Shown here: positions 60,964-64,000 of the stretch, one piece after another
How positions within the stretch are numbered: position 1 is the first letter of the stretch
Layout of the letters: each line of letters opens with the position of its first letter
Assembly (NCBI GenBank): GCA_009780035.1
Contig: WRAU01000001.1
Span: 1 to 64,000 of the forward strand
Length of the DNA: 64,000 bases
Reading direction: 5' to 3'
DNA from: Alphaproteobacteria bacterium
GTDB lineage: Bacteria > Pseudomonadota > Alphaproteobacteria > WRAU01 > Hepatincolaceae
Made by a program: the position numbers and the translations under genes
Notes under the pieces: generated by a model
The model's database searches: none
What the model was told of the DNA's origin: nothing
What the model saw: only the letters and a program-made list of their open reading frames with translations

Positions 60964-63132
60964 ATGTTTTCACATAACGATATTGTTTCTGTTTATCTGC
61001 CTCTTAAAATACAGGGCAGCTATGCTTATAAAATTCCTGCTGATATGTTAATTCAGCAGGGTGATATTGTAATAGTTCCCCTTAGGAATCAGGAGGTTTT
61101 AGGTATAGTTTATGAAAAAGTGGGTAGTGTTGATTTTGATGAAAGTAAAATAAAATATATTATAAGCCGCGTAGAAGATATTCCCTCGCTGCCTAGCAGT
61201 CTTATGGATTTTTTGTTTTTTTTGGCAAAGTATAATTTTGCAACACTAGGCAATGTATTAAAAATGGCAATCAGCATTGCCGGATTTGATTTTTCTTCTT
61301 ATAAACAAATGCTGCAGGTGGATATGCAAAAACTGGCGGAGTTAAAAATAACCGCGCAAAGACAGAAAATTATTGATACGCTTTCTCAGCCTTTAGATAA
61401 AAATAGCCTTGTAAAACAGGCAGGTGTTAGTGTTTCAACAGTTAACAATTTAATTAAAGACGGTTTTCTAAGTGTTTCAAAAGAACTGCAAGTATCAAAA
61501 CTGCAGGAAAATATATCGTATAAACCCATAGAACTGCTAGAAGAACAAAAAAACATCGCCCAAAATTTAAACGGATACTTTCAAGATTCCGCTTTTAAAA
61601 CAGCAGTTTTACAAGGATTGCCCGGCTCTGGAAAAACAGAGGTTTATTTTGAATTAGTGCAAAAAACTATTGAAAAGGGCAAGCAGGTGTTAATTCTGCT
61701 GCCAGAAATTGGGCTTAGCTCTCAAATTGTCGAGCGATTTGCCCAAAGATTTTCTGTAGAACCGTATATTTGGCACTCCAGCATTTCTAAAAAACATAAA
61801 AAAGAGGCTTTTATATCAGCGGCTAATGGTAATTTAAAAGTAATTATCGGGGCAAGGTCGGCACTGTTTTTACCGTTTAAGAATCTTGGGCTGATTATTG
61901 TAGATGAAGAACACGATTCTTCCTACAAACAAGAAGAAGGTGTAATTTATAATGCTAGAGACATGGCAGTGGTGCGGGCAAAATTTCATAATATTCCTAT
62001 ATTGCTTTGCTCAGCGACACCAAGCCTAGAAACCCTAAATAATGTAACGGCTGGTAAATATTCATTATTTAAGCTGCAAAACCGCTATAATCAAATGAAA
62101 ATGCCCGATATTAATGTTATAGATATGAAAACTGCAGGTTTGCGGGGCGATAAATATTTATCGCAAGATATGCTGCAAAAAATTACAGAAACGCTCTGCC
62201 GAAAAGAGCAAGCCCTGCTATTTGTAAATAAAAGGGGATATGCTTCGGCACTATTCTGCACTAATTGCAATGAGAAAGAAACCTGCCCGAATTGTTCGGT
62301 ATCGCTGGTAGAGCATCGTTCTAAAAAGTTATTATCCTGCCATTTTTGTGGATTTTCTAAGCCTTATAGCCATATATGCTCGCACTGCAGCGAGGAGGAT
62401 ACCCTAATTTCTATGGGGGCAGGTGTAGAGCGAATTTATGATGAAGTGCTGGGTTATTTTCCCGATAAGCGAATTGCCATTCTTTCTAGCGATACCATAG
62501 ATTCTCATAAAAAAGCTATGGAGATCGTTCGTAAAATTAATAACTATGAATACGATATTTTAATTGGCACGCAGATTATTTCTAAAGGATATAATTTCCC
62601 TTTGCTTACATTTGTAGGCATTGTAGATGCGGATTTTTCCTATAGCCTAGATTTAAAGTCTAGTGAAAAAACTTGGCAGATTCTTTACCAAGCAGCAGGA
62701 AGATCGGGCAGAGATAAACTGCAGGGCAGTGTTATGCTGCAAAGCTATGATACAAAAAACGGCATGATAGAATCCCTCCAAAAGAAAGATTATGATTTGT
62801 TTATAGAAAAGGAAACCGCAGTGCGAAAATCTTTAGAATTTCCTCCTTTTGGTAAGCTGATTGCCGTGATTGTTTCTTCTAAAAATGCTGTTGAATTAGA
62901 AAAATTCTGTAAAACGCTAGAAGACGCTAAGCCGCAAGGTGAAAAATTTGAAGTGCTGGGTCCTGCCAATGCTCCCATATTTTTACTGCGCGGATTCTAC
63001 CGCAAGCGGTTTTTAATTAAATCTGCGAAAGATATTAACATTCAAAAAATAGCTTCCCACTGGCTGCTTAATTCACCTAACCCAAGCACCATAAAAGTTC
63101 AAATAGATGTTGATCCTATTAGTTTTTATTAA
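60964..63132 (+). CDS. priA: primosomal protein N' (replication restart helicase)
   Basis: A 722-residue helicase. Walker A GLPGSGKT (218-225), DEEH (314-317), ATPSLE (351-356), zinc-binding Cys at 432, 435, 441, 444, 459, 462, 472 and 475, and helicase GRSGR-type segment AAGRSGRDKLQG. It restarts replication at stalled forks and loads the primosome. Length and motifs are complete. Alphaproteobacterial neighbour of atpH. Confidence 0.94.
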   Translation: MFSHNDIVSVYLPLKIQGSYAYKIPADMLIQQGDIVIVPLRNQEVLGIVYEKVGSVDFDESKIKYIISRVEDIPSLPSSLMDFLFFLAKYNFATLGNVLKMAISIAGFDFSSYKQMLQVDMQKLAELKITAQRQKIIDTLSQPLDKNSLVKQAGVSVSTVNNLIKDGFLSVSKELQVSKLQENISYKPIELLEEQKNIAQNLNGYFQDSAFKTAVLQGLPGSGKTEVYFELVQKTIEKGKQVLILLPEIGLSSQIVERFAQRFSVEPYIWHSSISKKHKKEAFISAANGNLKVIIGARSALFLPFKNLGLIIVDEEHDSSYKQEEGVIYNARDMAVVRAKFHNIPILLCSATPSLETLNNVTAGKYSLFKLQNRYNQMKMPDINVIDMKTAGLRGDKYLSQDMLQKITETLCRKEQALLFVNKRGYASALFCTNCNEKETCPNCSVSLVEHRSKKLLSCHFCGFSKPYSHICSHCSEEDTLISMGAGVERIYDEVLGYFPDKRIAILSSDTIDSHKKAMEIVRKINNYEYDILIGTQIISKGYNFPLLTFVGIVDADFSYSLDLKSSEKTWQILYQAAGRSGRDKLQGSVMLQSYDTKNGMIESLQKKDYDLFIEKETAVRKSLEFPPFGKLIAVIVSSKNAVELEKFCKTLEDAKPQGEKFEVLGPANAPIFLLRGFYRKRFLIKSAKDINIQKIASHWLLNSPNPSTIKVQIDVDPISFY

Positions 63133-63201
63133 AATACAAGAAACAATACAGCAGGGTGTATATTTATTCGGCTTTTTACCTAGTTAAACCCATATTCTGC
63201 C

Positions 63202-63230
63202 CGTCATGCCTATGCCAATACGGCATCCAT
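63202..63230 (+). repeat. CGTCAT..GCATCCAT repeat, copy D
   Basis: CGTCATGCCTATGCCAATAC followed by GGCATCCAT; a diverged single half of the repeat, between priA and atpH. Confidence 0.55.
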
Positions 63231-63309
63231 AAAAATTATTGTTAAATTATTTGAAAAATAACAATAAATAGTGTAGAATCTTAATTGTTGAGAATTAAGG
63301 CTAAGTTGA

Positions 63310-63888
63310 ATGATAAATTTAGAATTAGAAAGAGATATTAAAAAATACAGCACAGCTCTTTTAGATCTGGCTAAGTCTCAAAATTTACTGGACACCGTAA
63401 ATTCTGACATGCAAATTATGGCAGATGTTTTCGCAAAAATTTATTCCTCGCGCTCGGGTAGCGAAGAATACACAGAAATTGCAAAAAAATTTCTGGTAAC
63501 ATCTAACGCCAAGCAAATGGAAATTATCAAAAACATTTTGCAAGAGTTGAATATCAGCAAATTGGTTTCTAACTTTGTAATGCTTTTATTAATTTCAAAA
63601 AAAATCACTATATTAAGGCATTTAGTAGAATCTTGGGATTCTTTGTTTTTAACTTACAGTGGGTATTTTAAAGTATCTGTTGCCAGTGTTATTCCTATAA
63701 GCGAACAGCAGGAGGCAAAAATCAAAGGAATTATTGCAAAATCTCATGGTGAAAAATTCTTTTTAGAAAAAACAATAGATCCAACCATCTTAGGTGGTTT
63801 AGTAATTAGGCTAAAAAATCAAGTTATTGATGATAGTCTGGCGAGTAAAATCAAAAAGATTGAGAATAATGTAAGGGGAAGCATATAA
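63310..63888 (+). CDS. atpH: ATP synthase delta subunit (F1)
   Basis: A 192-residue F1 delta/OSCP subunit linking the alpha3beta3 head to the peripheral stalk. N-terminal KYSTALLDLAKSQNLLDTV and C-terminal FFLEKTIDPTILGGLVIRLKNQVIDDSLASKI are family typical. Overlaps atpA start by one base. Confidence 0.92.
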   Translation: MINLELERDIKKYSTALLDLAKSQNLLDTVNSDMQIMADVFAKIYSSRSGSEEYTEIAKKFLVTSNAKQMEIIKNILQELNISKLVSNFVMLLLISKKITILRHLVESWDSLFLTYSGYFKVSVASVIPISEQQEAKIKGIIAKSHGEKFFLEKTIDPTILGGLVIRLKNQVIDDSLASKIKKIENNVRGSI

Positions 63889-64000
63889 TGAGTCAAAATA
63901 AAGACCAGCTTATTGATGTTATAAAAAATCAACTTGAAAAAATAGATTTTGGTGCCGATTTAAGCGAATCCGGAGTTGTTTTATCGGTTGGTGATGGCGT
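63888..64000 (+). CDS. atpA: ATP synthase alpha subunit, partial at right edge
   Basis: The first 37 or so residues (MSQNKDQLIDVIKNQLEKID...SGVVLSVGDGV) match the F1 alpha N-terminus. Its ATG overlaps the atpH stop (TAATG) with AAGGGGAAGC as RBS. Runs off the right edge. Confidence 0.9.
   Translation, partial: MSQNKDQLIDVIKNQLEKIDFGADLSESGVVLSVGDG

Overview
The window is AT-rich (roughly 70%) DNA from an alphaproteobacterium, most like a Rickettsiales/Holosporales-type endosymbiont. The evidence is the tyrosine recombinase, priA, atpH, atpA gene order at the right end, the low GC, the dispersed palindromic intergenic repeats, a pair of large autotransporters and a cydAB respiratory operon. 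No rRNA is present, so I do not name a species.

Positions 1 to about 34.15 kb are one prophage of contractile-tail type. A leftward early operon (1-963) and a leftward LexA/S24-type repressor (1415-2065) are separated by two gene-free control regions. These hold a near-identical 47-bp operator/promoter block in opposite orientations (1033-1079 and 2099-2145), a chain of hairpins and a degenerate tRNA-like fold. Rightward genes follow: an orphan cytosine-5 methyltransferase, a replication initiator gene packed with iteron-like hexamers (4266-4554), a nuclease, a band-7 membrane protein, an RNA ligase, terminase and portal, head genes, a holin/amidase lysis pair lying between head and tail genes, sheath, tube, tape measure, baseplate and three fibre-like proteins with His motifs. 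The right end holds cargo genes (outer-membrane-like barrel, zinc-ribbon protein), a Bro-N antirepressor, a PNKP-type 3'-phosphatase and a ParB-like protein. No integrase is visible, so the left end lies outside the window.

Positions 34.3-64.0 kb are host chromosome: ispE with a TPR protein, a family 4-type uracil-DNA glycosylase, a soluble lytic transglycosylase, then a five-gene island (40.2-45.6 kb) with two different radical SAM enzymes, an MFS-like protein, a GT2 glycosyltransferase and a MATE exporter. After it come tRNA-Gln, two tandem autotransporters, tRNA-Leu, a tRNA-Trp whose anticodon is UCA, a DUF488 protein, an SDR, the cydP-A-B-X-ybgE operon, higBA, an Old Yellow Enzyme, xerC/D, priA, atpH and the start of atpA.

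The most unusual signals are these. (1) Of the 82 genes whose stop I could read, 80 end in TAA or TAG, and the window encodes a tRNA-Trp(UCA) able to read UGA. UGA seems to be almost removed from use in both host and prophage. (2) The replication gene carries 19 copies of TGATAG/CTATCA in 290 bp, in several reading phases and both orientations, so the selection is on DNA. (3) The two-radical-SAM island has no obvious known counterpart. (4) Three genes are each broken by a single missing base in a homopolymer run.
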